A stretch of 64,000 nt of DNA from Sphingomonas sp. HMP9. GTDB lineage: Bacteria; Pseudomonadota; Alphaproteobacteria; Sphingomonadales; Sphingomonadaceae. Below are positions 29,517-39,017 of the stretch, piece by piece. The stretch is taken from NCBI RefSeq assembly GCF_013374115.1, contig NZ_AP022673.1, positions 2,938,001-3,002,000 on the forward strand, read 5' to 3'. The notes under the pieces were generated by a model that worked only from the letters and a program-made list of their open reading frames with translations, did not search any database and was not told where the DNA came from. Both the position numbers and the translations under genes were made by a program. Each line of letters starts with the position of its first letter. Within the stretch, counting starts at the first letter, position 1.

Positions 29517-30511
29517 ACGCCGTGGTAGGTCCGATACCACTCGACAAAGGCCGGAACGCCTCGATCGATCGGTGTGGTCGGCGTAAAGCCCAGATCGCGC
29601 TGGATTGCGGTGATGTCCGCGTATGTCTGGCGTACGTCGCCCGGCTGCATCGGCAGGTAAGTCTTCGCGGCCTTACGCCCACAAGCCTGCTCGAGAAGGC
29701 CGATCATGCGCCCGAGATGCTCCGAATTGTTATTGCCGATGTTGTAGAGTCGGTGTGGTGCGCGGCTACCACCTGCCTTTTCCTCATTGTCATCGGGCGG
29801 CGGATTATCGTGACAGGCAACGATACCCGTGACGATATCGTCGATATAAGTGAAGTCGCGCTCCATCTCCCCCTCTCCGAACACAGGGATTGGCTCGCCG
29901 GCGAAGATCGCTTTCGTGAAGATCCACATCGCCATGTCTGGGCGACCCCACGGTCCGTAGACGGTAAAAAAGCGCAAGCCGGTCAGAGGCAGGCGGTAGA
30001 GATGGGCGTAGGTTTCACTCATCAGCTCGTCCGCCTTCTTGGTGGCGGCGTAGAGGGACAGTGGATGGTCAACGCGGTCTTCAACCCGGAAGGGCAGGGT
30101 AGTGTTGCCACCGTACACCGAGGAGCTCGACGCATAGACCATGTGCGCGACCTTGTGATGCCGAGCTACCTCCAACAGGTTGAGGTGGCCTACTAGGTTC
30201 GACTGAACATAGGCGTGTGGATTTTCAATTGAGTAGCGCACGCCCGCCTGCGCCCCGAGGTGAATGATGCGGTCAAAGTCGTGATCAGCGAGCGTGGCGT
30301 TGAGTGCTGCCATGTCAGCAAAATCGACACGCAAAAGGGTGAAGCGGTCGCCGAACTTATGCTCGAGCCGTGCGAGGCGATCCTCCTTCAACTGAAGCGA
30401 GTAGTAATCGTTGACGATATCGATTCCGATCACCGCATCACCGCGTGCCAGCATGCGCTCCGCGGTATGCATGCCAATGAATCCGGCTACTCCGGTGATA
30501 AGCGTTGTCAT
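29513..30511 (-). CDS. NAD-dependent epimerase, UDP-glucuronate 4-epimerase type
   Basis: 332 residues from the ATG at 30511. The SDR features are TLITGVAGFIGMHTAERML, HLGAQAGVRYSIENPHAYV, YASSSSVYGGN and the catalytic YAATKK (Tyr-x3-Lys); RFFTVYGPWGRPDMA and FGEGEMERDFTYIDDIV match the CapI/UDP-GlcA 4-epimerase subgroup. Product would be UDP-galacturonic acid or an N-acetyl form. It leads the two-gene minus-strand operon, and an IS21 copy sits about 170 bp upstream. Confidence 0.9.
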
Positions 30512-30683
30512 GACCGATCTCGTTCCCCCCACGCCTAGCCCACCGATCCGATGGGTAGGCCAACTCCACCAAACCTACAGCAGCAAGCATAGCCCTGCAC
30601 GCTGCAGAACGTCGCTTTTCTTCCAGTGAGCCGATTGAAAGTGGTACATGATACAGACGGCCCGATTAGAGCTATAAGTCCTG

Positions 30684-30779
30684 CTGATTCCGAGGCAAGC
30701 CGCCCCCTCATTCCGAAATAATGCCGCCCCCTGATTCCGAGAAATAGTCGCCCCCGGATTCCGAGATGATGTCGCCCCC
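30684..30779. repeat. Tandem IstA-binding repeats, left end of IS21
   Basis: Four imperfect copies of a 22-24-bp unit (GATTCCGA, then a short spacer, then GCCCCC) start at 30684, 30709, 30732 and 30757. Multiple terminal repeats of this kind are known binding sites for IS21 transposases. Confidence 0.85.
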
Positions 30780-30850
30780 TTGCGGGGTGGGTCGGACCGG
30801 GATCGCCGGCAGGGTTATCGTCGCTCCTTTGGGTCTGTCCGAAGGAGTGA

Positions 30851-32401
30851 ATGATGCCGGCGGGAAGGGTGAGTATGCGACGTGTCCGCGAGATGATGAG
30901 ATACCGGTTCGAACAGGAGCTGGGATACAAGGCGATATCGCTGCGCGTGGGTGCGGTGCCCTCGACGGTGCGGGCGACCTTGAAGCGTGTCGCGGATGCG
31001 GGACTGAGATGGCCGCTGGACGAGACGCTCGGCGATGCTGCGCTGGAGGCATCACTTTACCGCGATGCGGGCAAGAAGACCGGCCACCGCCGCTGTCCCG
31101 AACCCGACTGGGCGCAAGTTCATCGCGAGCTGAAGCGCAAACATGTCACGCTGCAGGTGTTGTGGGACGAGTATATCGCCGAGCATCCGACCGGCTATCG
31201 CTACAGCCGATTCTGCGACCTGTATCGCGGCTGGGCGATGAAGCTGCCGGTTACGATGCGGCAGAACCATGCGCCGGGTGACAAGCTGTTCGTCGATTAT
31301 GCGGGCGACAAGATCGCGGTGGTGATCGACCGACTGACGGGCGAAGTGCGTGACGCGCATATCTTCGTGGCGGTGCTGGGGGCGTCCAGCCTGACCTATG
31401 CCGAGGGAAGCTGGACCGAGACGCTGCCCGACTGGCTGGCGGCGCACACGCGCGCGCTCGCAATGTTCGGCGGTGCGCCGGCGCTGTTCGTGCCCGACAA
31501 TGCGAAGGTCGCGGTGATCAAGGCTTGTCTTTACGATCCGCAGGTCAACCGCAGCTATGCCGAGATGGCGGCGCATTACGACAGCACGGTGCTGCCGACG
31601 CGGCCGCGCCGCCCGCGCGATAAGGCAAAGGTAGAAGCTGCCGTGCTGATCGTCGAGCGCTGGCTGTTCGGACGCCTTCGGCGTCGGATCTTCTACAGCC
31701 TGGCCGAACTGAACGCCGCGATCGCCGGGTTGCTTGCCGAGCTGAACGATCGGCGCGTGCTGCGCCGGGTTGGGCAGACGCGTCGTCAGTTGTTCGAAGA
31801 GATCGACCGGCCCGCGCTGAAGCCGCTGCCAGCCGAGCCCTATGTCTACGCCGAATGGCGGCGCAGGCGCGCGGGACTCGATTATCACGTCGAGATCGAG
31901 CGGCATTATTACTCCGTCCCATACCGCTTCGCACGCGAGCCGATCGAAGCGCGGATCACCGCGGCGACCATCGAGCTGTTCCACAAGGGCGAGCGGATCG
32001 CCGCGCACATGCGCGGCTCGGGCAATGGCCGCCATACCACGATCCCGGAGCATATGCCCTCGTCGCACCGGCGCTTTGCCGACTGGACCGTGGAGCGGAT
32101 CGCGCGCGATGCGACCGCGATCGGGCCATGTACGGCATTGCTGTGCGAGAAGATCCTCGTCGAACGGCGCCATCCCGAGCAGGGCTTCCGGGCCTGTATG
32201 GGCATCATGCGCATGACGCGCAGCTTCGGTGCCAAGCGGATCGAAGCGGCTTGTTCGCGCGCGCTCGATATCGGTGCGCTCACCTACGGCTCGGTCAGAT
32301 CGATCCTCGACAAGAACCTCGACCAGATCCCGTCATCGCCTCCGGTTGAGAGCCCGCCGGTCGATCATCCCAACATCCGGGGCTCACGCTATTATCACTG
32401 A
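30851..32401 (+). CDS. istA: IS21-family transposase IstA
   Basis: The 516-residue DDE transposase starts after GAAGGAG. It has an N-terminal helix-turn-helix (YKAISLRVGAVPSTVRATLKR), then the integrase core with Asp in LFVDYAGDK (about residue 150), VAVLGASSLTYAEG, the second Asp in ALFVPDNAKVAV (about 216) and Glu in RPRDKAKVEAAVL (about 262). The C-terminal Mu-type tail follows (DYHVEIERHYYSVPYRF). Intact and presumably active with IstB. Confidence 0.95.
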   Translation: MMPAGRVSMRRVREMMRYRFEQELGYKAISLRVGAVPSTVRATLKRVADAGLRWPLDETLGDAALEASLYRDAGKKTGHRRCPEPDWAQVHRELKRKHVTLQVLWDEYIAEHPTGYRYSRFCDLYRGWAMKLPVTMRQNHAPGDKLFVDYAGDKIAVVIDRLTGEVRDAHIFVAVLGASSLTYAEGSWTETLPDWLAAHTRALAMFGGAPALFVPDNAKVAVIKACLYDPQVNRSYAEMAAHYDSTVLPTRPRRPRDKAKVEAAVLIVERWLFGRLRRRIFYSLAELNAAIAGLLAELNDRRVLRRVGQTRRQLFEEIDRPALKPLPAEPYVYAEWRRRRAGLDYHVEIERHYYSVPYRFAREPIEARITAATIELFHKGERIAAHMRGSGNGRHTTIPEHMPSSHRRFADWTVERIARDATAIGPCTALLCEKILVERRHPEQGFRACMGIMRMTRSFGAKRIEAACSRALDIGALTYGSVRSILDKNLDQIPSSPPVESPPVDHPNIRGSRYYH

Positions 32402-32414
32402 AAGGAACACGACG

Positions 32415-33155
32415 ATGCTCGCACATCCGACCCTTGATCGGCTGAACGAAATGGGCCTGGCCGGTATGGCCAGGGCGTTTGACGAACTTGCCACCAATGC
32501 CGAAGCGGATCGGCTTACCCATCCCGAATGGCTGGCACTCCTCCTCGACCGCGAATGGGGTGTCCGCCACGATCGCAAGCTTGCCGCCAGGCTGCGGTTC
32601 GCCAAGCTGCGCCATCAGGCCTCGCCCGAGGACATCGATTATCGCAAACCCCGCGGGCTCGACCGCGCGCTGGTCGTGAAGCTCGTGGTCGGCGACTGGA
32701 TCGCCGCACACGACAATCTGGTCATCACCGGACCCACCGGGGTCGGTAAGAGCTGGCTTGCCTGCGCGCTTGGTCACAAGGCCTGCCGCGACGATCGCTC
32801 GGTGCTCTATCAGCGCGTCCCCAAGCTGTTCACCAGCCTCGCGCTTGCCCGCGGGGATGGTCGTCACGAACGCTTGCTGCGAAAGCTCGGCGGCGTGCAG
32901 CTACTCATCCTCGACGACTGGGGCCTGGAGCCGCTCGACGCACTCGCGCGCCACGATCTGCTCGAGATCCTCGAAGAACGCTACGGGCGGCGCTCGACGA
33001 TCGTTACCAGCCAGCTGCCCATCGCCAGTTGGCATCAGGTGATCGCGGATCCGACCTATGCCGACGCGATCCTCGATCGCCTCGTCCACAACGCCCATCG
33101 GCTCGACCTCGATGGCGATAGCATGCGGCGTGCGAAAACCAGCCAGATCGCTTGA
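32415..33155 (+). CDS. istB: IS21-family helper ATPase IstB
   Basis: About 246 residues from the ATG at 32415, with AAAGGA upstream. DnaC-like AAA+ ATPase with Walker A (ITGPTGVGKSWLA, about residue 105) and Walker B (LLILDDWGLEPL), then STIVTSQLP (sensor 1) and ILDRLVHNAHRLDLDGDSMR. IstB loads on target DNA and activates IstA. The gene starts 13 nt after the istA stop; the open frame upstream overlaps istA and is not used. Confidence 0.95.
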   Translation: MLAHPTLDRLNEMGLAGMARAFDELATNAEADRLTHPEWLALLLDREWGVRHDRKLAARLRFAKLRHQASPEDIDYRKPRGLDRALVVKLVVGDWIAAHDNLVITGPTGVGKSWLACALGHKACRDDRSVLYQRVPKLFTSLALARGDGRHERLLRKLGGVQLLILDDWGLEPLDALARHDLLEILEERYGRRSTIVTSQLPIASWHQVIADPTYADAILDRLVHNAHRLDLDGDSMRRAKTSQIA

Positions 33156-33207
33156 CGTAAGCACCGAACGAAACAACAACGATCATTGCCGACAAGGCCC
33201 CGCTTCC

Positions 33208-33280
33208 GGGGGGCGACATCATCTCGGAATCAGGGGGCGCGATCATCTCGGAAACGGGGGGCGACTTCGTCGGAATCAGC
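33208..33280. repeat. Tandem IstA-binding repeats, right end of IS21
   Basis: Three copies in the opposite orientation to the left end (GGGGGCGAC, spacer, TCGGAATC), starting at about 33208, 33232 and 33257. The left end has four. Confidence 0.8.
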
Positions 33281-33502
33281 AGACAGGGCGTCCGCTTCCA
33301 GTGCGGCTGCAATCGCCACGCGATGAGCGCGGTGTCCGGTCTGCGTCGAGTTGAAGAGTGCCAACAGCTTTTCCGCCTCCTCGGTCGAGAGGGCGTGCAT
33401 CCGCAACCTGGTTATCAGCGCTTCCTGTTGAACAATGTGGCACTCACCCTCGGCGATGTGCCGGTCAGCCATCTCCAGGTCCGCTTGTGTGTAGTGGGTC
33501 AT
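33230..33502 (-). CDS. Small hypothetical protein with C-terminus replaced by IS21 end
   Basis: The 90-codon frame begins MTHYTQADLEMADRHIAEGE and is helical and charged, a type of small protein common beside response regulators in sphingomonads. I know no function. The native part ends near residue 73 (ALEADAL), where the IS21 right end starts at 33282; the last about 17 residues are translated IS sequence. It follows the response regulator gene by 8 nt in the same direction. Confidence 0.65.
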   Translation of the reverse strand: MTHYTQADLEMADRHIAEGECHIVQQEALITRLRMHALSTEEAEKLLALFNSTQTGHRAHRVAIAAALEADALSADSDEVAPRFRDDRAP

Positions 33503-33510
33503 CCGCGTGC

Positions 33511-33906
33511 CTACGCAGCGCGCGTGCCGGGTTCAGGCGACACTGCGTTCATCAGCATGGATATTGCAGTGACCACCTGGGCAACCGCGAACGGCTTTTG
33601 AAGCATGATGCTGTCCGGAACTCCGTAGGCGCTGTGTTCGTGGGCGCTGTCACCGGACATATATATCACGGGAATGTGGGGGTGGAGCTCGCGAGCGCGG
33701 CGCGCGATTGCCCAACCGTCCGGGCCCGAGCCACAGCGAATGTCCGTGAGAACTCCGGCCACGGCCTCTTCCGCCTCGAGCGCGGCGACCGCAGCGTCGC
33801 CCGAGGGCGCGACGTGAACGGAAAAACCACCGTCCTCAAGCGCGTCTTGTACGCTGATGGCAATCAGAGCCTCGTCTTCGACGAGCAATAGAAGAATGGG
33901 ATTCAT
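33511..33906 (-). CDS. Single-domain response regulator (CheY-like receiver)
   Basis: 131 residues with one REC domain: acidic pocket in LLLLVEDEALIA, phospho-acceptor Asp in GVLTDIRCG (about residue 54), conserved Ser/Thr region YMSGDS and the Lys of MLQKPF. No output domain, so it probably relays phosphate to another protein. It is near two histidine kinases and immediately upstream of the truncated small protein. Confidence 0.88.
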   Translation of the reverse strand: MNPILLLLVEDEALIAISVQDALEDGGFSVHVAPSGDAAVAALEAEEAVAGVLTDIRCGSGPDGWAIARRARELHPHIPVIYMSGDSAHEHSAYGVPDSIMLQKPFAVAQVVTAISMLMNAVSPEPGTRAA

Positions 33907-34034
33907 CGCACCGATCCGCGCGGCAAAAGCAGGGATCGTCCCTATGCGGACGGTCTCTCGGCGCAGGCAGGCCTATACGAGCGATAACTAGCTCGTAACA
34001 TAATTTAGCACAGGGCCATACCCGCGCGTGTTCA

Positions 34035-35183
34035 TTAGTTCCGATGGGGAAAATCTAGCGAAAGGCTGGTGCCCTTGTCCGACTTCCATTCAGGTACGCC
34101 CCGGATCTGTCGTGCCAACCCCTCGATCAGCGCCCTGCCGGTCCCGAAGCCGGGACGGGCTGCCTGGGTTTCTGCCGGCAACCCCTTCCCATTATCGCGA
34201 ATCTGGACCCGCAGCCGATCGGCGTGCTTGTACGCCTGGACCAAGATGATGTTTTCGGCTCCGCCTCGATCGCCGTCGAATGCGTATTTCAGGCTGTTGG
34301 TGGTGAACTCGTTAAGAATGAGCCCGAGTGGAATGGCAGTGTCGCTCTTGATTTCCACGTCCTCAATGCGCGCATCGAGCTGGACGGGGATCTCCTTGTG
34401 AAGCTCAAGCAGGCCTTCGAGGAGCAGGGTTACATAGGAGCGGAGAGACACCTGATCGCCGCTCTTCGCCGCATACACCTGCTCGTGCACGAGGCGGAGC
34501 GCCTCGATACGGTCGCCGACAATGCCCAACTCCTGGCGCGCATCTTCCGATTGAGCCTGTTTTACCCGCATCCGGACCAGGCTGCTGATCGCGCCTATGT
34601 TGTTCTTGATACGGTGCTGCAGCTCATGAAGCAGCGTCTCGTTCGTCTCCGCTGCACGCTGAAGGTCATGCACCTTGTTGAGCCGATCGATCACCGGCCC
34701 AAGGATCGTCGCGTAAGTGCGCAGAAAGGCGGTTGTCTCCTCGTCAGGCTCCCATTCCTCGCGGCTGTCCACCTGCAACAGCCCGTATGGCTTCCGGCCA
34801 GGAAGGAAGATGGGCACATTCACAATACCGACGACACCGGCTTCCTTCAAAAAGTCGGGGAAGTCGAACCGATCCTCCTTGCGAAGGTCGGGGGTGATGA
34901 CCGGCTCACCGATTTCAACCGCATAGGTTTCCGACGAACGCTCACCCATGGGCAGGCGGACCTGTCCGACGACGCCGGGTTGCCAGCCGACACCCGCCCG
35001 GACGAACAGGGTCTGATCTTCTTCCTCGATCTCTATGACCTTGGCGAGTTCGGTGCCGAGCGCTTCCCCTACCAACCGGCACGCTTCGGTCAGCACACCA
35101 TTCAGATCCTCACACTCCAGCGAGAAATCTCCGAAGTCAGCCAGAATCCGCTGCTGCCGCCTCATGCTCTCTGAATCAGTCAC
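34035..35183 (-). CDS. GAF-domain sensor histidine kinase (HisKA_2/HWE-like)
   Basis: The 382-residue cytosolic kinase has no membrane helix. A GAF domain (about residues 20-165) is followed by the dimerisation/phospho-acceptor segment LLHELQHRIKNNIGAISSLVRMR (His about 208) and a HATPase domain with N-box LGLILNEFTTNSLKYAF and G-box RDNGKGLP. Kinases of this type often act on the alphaproteobacterial general stress response. The likely target is the nearby single-domain regulator, but that is inference. Confidence 0.88.
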   Translation of the reverse strand: MTDSESMRRQQRILADFGDFSLECEDLNGVLTEACRLVGEALGTELAKVIEIEEEDQTLFVRAGVGWQPGVVGQVRLPMGERSSETYAVEIGEPVITPDLRKEDRFDFPDFLKEAGVVGIVNVPIFLPGRKPYGLLQVDSREEWEPDEETTAFLRTYATILGPVIDRLNKVHDLQRAAETNETLLHELQHRIKNNIGAISSLVRMRVKQAQSEDARQELGIVGDRIEALRLVHEQVYAAKSGDQVSLRSYVTLLLEGLLELHKEIPVQLDARIEDVEIKSDTAIPLGLILNEFTTNSLKYAFDGDRGGAENIILVQAYKHADRLRVQIRDNGKGLPAETQAARPGFGTGRALIEGLARQIRGVPEWKSDKGTSLSLDFPHRN

Positions 35184-35524
35184 CGTGCCTCCCGCGACAA
35201 GGTTACCGTCCTAGCAGACAATGCGCGGAGCAACACCCAAACTTGCCTCTCCCGCGACCGGCTACCGTCATCGGCGTAGTGCTTGTTGAGGCTGTCTCGT
35301 CGTCAAAGTCCCCGTTTTGGATTTCGCGAATGTCGTCGCTTTGGCGTCTGAGTGCAATTGAGACCTTTCAGCGCAAATCGGCCTCGTAAAGGCGGCGCTT
35401 TCGTTCATTGTGCTCACTGGCTTCCGTGCGGACCTAGCGATCGCGGAGAAGCGCGAGGACGAGTGCGCTGGCGAGCACAGTCGAGCACTGATATGGCAGT
35501 CACTAAAATTGATTGGGACGATAG
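35184..35524. other. Divergent promoter region between two histidine kinase genes
   Basis: A 341-bp spacer separates the GAF kinase (minus) from the hybrid kinase (plus). No gene is supported in it. I see no clear sigma-factor sites that I would defend. Confidence 0.4.
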
Positions 35525-38380
35525 ATGCTTAGCTTCCTCGCCGAAGGTGGCCAGATGGGTGCCGCCATCCGCGGCTTTGACTGGAGCGGGACGCCACTCG
35601 GGAACCCGGCAAGCTGGCCGACGCCTCTAAAAACGCTCGTGGGCGTCCTGCTCAACGCGAACCAGCCCATGTTCGTAGCCTGGGGGCCGGAGCAGATCCT
35701 GCTGTATAACGACGCTTATGCTGTAGTGCTGGCTGACAAGCATCCCGGCGCACTTGGACGCCCGTTCCTTGAGGTCTGGTCGGAGATCAAAGCGGACCTG
35801 ATCCCGATCGTCGAGCAGGCATATGGAGGCGTGCCGGTCCATATGGACGACATCACGCTCATGATGGACCGCCGGGGCTATGTCGAGGAAACACACTTCG
35901 CATTCTCCTACACGCCGGTCAGGGCTGCGGGAGGCGTGGTGGACGGTTTCTTCTGCGCCTGCACGGAGGTAACCGAACAGGTTCTTGGCGAACGCCGTCG
36001 TGCGGCAGATACCGAGCGGCAGAGGAGGTTGTTCGAGCAGGCTCCCGGCTTCATTACAATCCTGCGTGGTCCCGACCACGTGTTCGAGTTCGCCAACGCT
36101 ACCTACCGACGCCTGTTCGGTGAGCGCAACTTCGTTGGTAAAACGGCGCGTGAAGCGTTCCCCGAACTGGGTTCCCAAGGTTTTTTCGAGCTGCTCGATC
36201 GCGTCTATCAGAGCGGTGAGCGTTTCGTTGCGGATCGCACGACCATCCGCCTCGATCGCCTAGGCTCAACGACCGAAGAGTTGGTCCTCGACTTCATCTA
36301 CGAGCCGGTCACAGATGACGCCGGAAGGGTAACCGGTATCTTCGTCGAAGGTCATGATGCGACCGAGGCGCACCGTGCAGAAGCCGAGCTACGCGAAAGC
36401 GAAGAGCGTAACCGACGAATGGTCGAGGGCGTCAAAGACTACTCGATTTTCACGGTCGATGCGGCAAACCGGGTGCTGGATTGGACGCCGGGCGCAGAGG
36501 CCGTGTTCGGTTGGTCGGCAGATGAAATGAAAGGCAACAGCGCCGATATCCTCTACATGCCGGAGGACAGGGCTGCCGGTGTACCCGAACGCGAGCTAGC
36601 CACTGCACGCGCCGAAGGTTGCGCGAACGACGAACGCTGGCACGTCCGCCGAGACCGCTCGCAGTTCTTCGCAAATGGCTCGGTGCGTCCGCTCCATGAT
36701 GCGTCGGGTGTCATCATCGGCTTCATCAAGATCGCCCGCGACGAAACCGAGCGTCGGGCAGCAGAGGCAGCCTTGCGCGAGACCGAGCAGCGATATCGAT
36801 TGGCTGCCAAGGCGACCAACGATGCGATCTGGGACTGGAACCTCACAAGCGATCGCATCGATTGGAACGAAGCGGTCACCGTCCTTTTCGGCTATTCCGC
36901 AGCCGAGGTTGAACCGAACGGCGACTGGTGGATCGAGCACATCCATCCAGCTGACCGGGACCGAATCTACACCTCCATTCACGCTGTGATCGATGGAGCC
37001 GGAGACCACTGGGCAGCCGAATACCGCTTCCGCCGGGGGGACGGCACCTTCGCCCATGTTTTCGACCGGGGCCACGTCATTCGCGACGAGCAAGGCCGCG
37101 CCACCCGCATGATCGGCGCCATGCTCGACCTGACCGAGCGCAAGCGGGCCGAAGAGCGGCTGCGCGAACTGAACGAGACGCTCGAAAGCCGCGTCATGGA
37201 GCGAACGACGGAACTGATGGCCTCGCAGGATGCGCTTCGGCAGGCCCAGAAAATGGAGGCGGTCGGGCAATTGACCGGTGGCCTCGCCCATGATTTCAAC
37301 AACCTACTGACCGGCATCTCGGGCAGCCTCGAGATGATGCAGGTCCGTATCTCACAAGGGCGAGTGGCGGAGGTCGAGCGGTATGTGACCGCAGCGCAGG
37401 GTGCAGCCAAGCGCGCGGCGGCACTCACCCATCGACTGCTCGCCTTCTCGCGCCGGCAAACTCTTGCACCCAAACCGACGGACGTGAAACAGCTCGTCAC
37501 CGGTATGGAGGACCTGATCGGCCGCACAGTCGGCCCAGCGGTAGAAATCGAGACGGTGAACGCGGCCGGGCTGTGGCCCAGCCTGATCGACCCGAGCCAG
37601 CTCGAAAACGCAGTGCTCAACCTCTGCATAAACGCACGCGACGCAATGCCGGATGGAGGCAAGATCACGATCGAGACCGGCAATCGCTGGATGGACCAGC
37701 GCGGGGCCGAGCAGCGCGGGCTCGAGCCGGGCCAGTACATCTCGTTGTGCGTGTCCGACACAGGCACTGGCATGGCGCCTGACGTTATCGAGAAAGCGTT
37801 CGATCCATTCTTCACGACGAAGCCGATCGGTATGGGGACCGGGCTCGGGCTGTCCATGATCTACGGGTTTGCCAAACAGTCGGGCGGCTCGGTCGGCATC
37901 TATTCCGAGGTGGGTCAGGGTACGATGGTGTGCGTCTACCTGCCGAGGCATGTCGGAAAGGCAGAAACCGAGGAAAGCGAAACCGGCGTGGAGGAAGCAC
38001 CGCGGGCCGAGGCGGGTGAGACGGTGCTGGTAGTTGATGACGAGCCTACCGTCAGGATGCTTGTCGCCGAAGTGCTGACGGATCTCGGCTACACCGCCAT
38101 CGAGGCGGCGGACGGCGCGGCCGGACTGAAGGTCCTAAACTCGGATATCCGCATTGATCTGCTAATTACCGACGTTGGTTTGCCAGGCGGCATGAACGGC
38201 AGACAGGTCGCCGACGCGGCGCGCAACGTGCGCCCCGATCTAAAGGTGCTCTTCATTACCGGCTATGCCGAGAACGCGGTACTGAGCCATGGTCATCTCG
38301 ATCCAGGTATGCACGTTCTGACTAAGCCGTTTGCGATGGACGCCCTCGCCAGTAGGATTCGGCAGCTGATAGAGGGATGA
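35525..38380 (+). CDS. Multi-PAS hybrid sensor histidine kinase
   Basis: 951 residues with no membrane span. About four PAS domains fill residues 1-550 (for example FGWSADEMKG and FGYSAAEVEPNGDWW). A coiled segment leads to the HisKA domain with the phospho-acceptor in GGLAHDFNNLL (His about 588), a HATPase domain (NAVLNLCINARDAMPDGG, DTGTGMAP, GTGLGLSMIYG) and a C-terminal receiver with Asp in LLITDVGLPGG (about 883). Such soluble PAS kinases sense redox, light or small ligands. The receiver suggests a phosphorelay. Confidence 0.92.
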   Translation: MLSFLAEGGQMGAAIRGFDWSGTPLGNPASWPTPLKTLVGVLLNANQPMFVAWGPEQILLYNDAYAVVLADKHPGALGRPFLEVWSEIKADLIPIVEQAYGGVPVHMDDITLMMDRRGYVEETHFAFSYTPVRAAGGVVDGFFCACTEVTEQVLGERRRAADTERQRRLFEQAPGFITILRGPDHVFEFANATYRRLFGERNFVGKTAREAFPELGSQGFFELLDRVYQSGERFVADRTTIRLDRLGSTTEELVLDFIYEPVTDDAGRVTGIFVEGHDATEAHRAEAELRESEERNRRMVEGVKDYSIFTVDAANRVLDWTPGAEAVFGWSADEMKGNSADILYMPEDRAAGVPERELATARAEGCANDERWHVRRDRSQFFANGSVRPLHDASGVIIGFIKIARDETERRAAEAALRETEQRYRLAAKATNDAIWDWNLTSDRIDWNEAVTVLFGYSAAEVEPNGDWWIEHIHPADRDRIYTSIHAVIDGAGDHWAAEYRFRRGDGTFAHVFDRGHVIRDEQGRATRMIGAMLDLTERKRAEERLRELNETLESRVMERTTELMASQDALRQAQKMEAVGQLTGGLAHDFNNLLTGISGSLEMMQVRISQGRVAEVERYVTAAQGAAKRAAALTHRLLAFSRRQTLAPKPTDVKQLVTGMEDLIGRTVGPAVEIETVNAAGLWPSLIDPSQLENAVLNLCINARDAMPDGGKITIETGNRWMDQRGAEQRGLEPGQYISLCVSDTGTGMAPDVIEKAFDPFFTTKPIGMGTGLGLSMIYGFAKQSGGSVGIYSEVGQGTMVCVYLPRHVGKAETEESETGVEEAPRAEAGETVLVVDDEPTVRMLVAEVLTDLGYTAIEAADGAAGLKVLNSDIRIDLLITDVGLPGGMNGRQVADAARNVRPDLKVLFITGYAENAVLSHGHLDPGMHVLTKPFAMDALASRIRQLIEG

Positions 38381-39017
38381 TCGGCGCCCTGTTTGGGATG
38401 CTGCGCTCGCTCCGCTCTATTGCGGCAGCTGCGGTGAACCCAGCCTTCCTGAGTTAACCGAGCGCTTCGCGGCCGACGCTAAAACCACCAATGGGCACTG
38501 CTGCCGCAGCGTTGTCGCGAAAATGCTCGTTAGAACAATAACGAACTAGCGCCGTCGACTAGGGCATGCCCTAATTCAACATCGATAATTGTCGGCGTCT
38601 AATCCGGCTCCCAATGCGGCGATTAAACACTCGATTTGGCAACCGCTAGGTACGTATTTCTCGCCGTTTAGGGGACCGGTGAGAGGATGTTCGAAAACGT
38701 ACGCTCTCATGACTGCCATCTGAGACGCTGGCCAAGTTTACTCCTCCGCTGACGCCAACGCCAGCGACTGTTTGAACCTTGGCGGGTGTGCCGCGGACTC
38801 CTGATCGACGACGATTGATCAAGCTCTCATCCGCGGATTGGTCACCGCACTACCCGTATCCGTCGCTGGGCCTATCCTCCGTCTAAGTTCGGGCGTCGGA
38901 CGAACCTGCCCCACCGTACACCGTGGATTGCCCATCACAGTCGGGTGCCCGCGGCACGCCGGCCAAGGCTATACAGCTGATGCGCTGGCGCCTCCTCTTG
39001 TTGTCGCCACTGGCAAA
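38381..39017. other. 637-bp stretch without a supported gene
   Basis: This lies between the hybrid kinase stop and the IS110 transposase. Short frames have no recognisable product. The last about 100 bp probably form the 3' noncoding end of the IS110 element, which lacks inverted repeats and so has no visible edge. Confidence 0.45.

Larger units (their letters stand above)
30681..33282. mobile_element. IS21-family insertion sequence
   Basis: The ends are inverted copies of CTGCTGATTCCGA (30681-30693) and TCGGAATCAGCAG (33270-33282). Between them lie istA and istB in tandem. I find no direct repeat flanking the element, so it may have been trimmed or rearranged after insertion. Its right end replaces the 3' end of a small host gene. 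Confidence 0.88.

Noticed and set aside
30684..30779. Tandem GATTCCGA...GCCCCC repeats resembling a small CRISPR array
   Set aside because: Units are contiguous, imperfect, mirrored at the other IS21 end, and lack spacers or cas genes; they are transposase-binding sites.
31052..32173. 373-codon frame antisense to istA
   Set aside because: Shadow of istA codon bias; no ribosome-binding site or recognisable product.
34224..35174. 316-codon plus-strand frame over the GAF kinase
   Set aside because: The minus strand encodes a complete histidine kinase; the plus frame is a GC-driven shadow.
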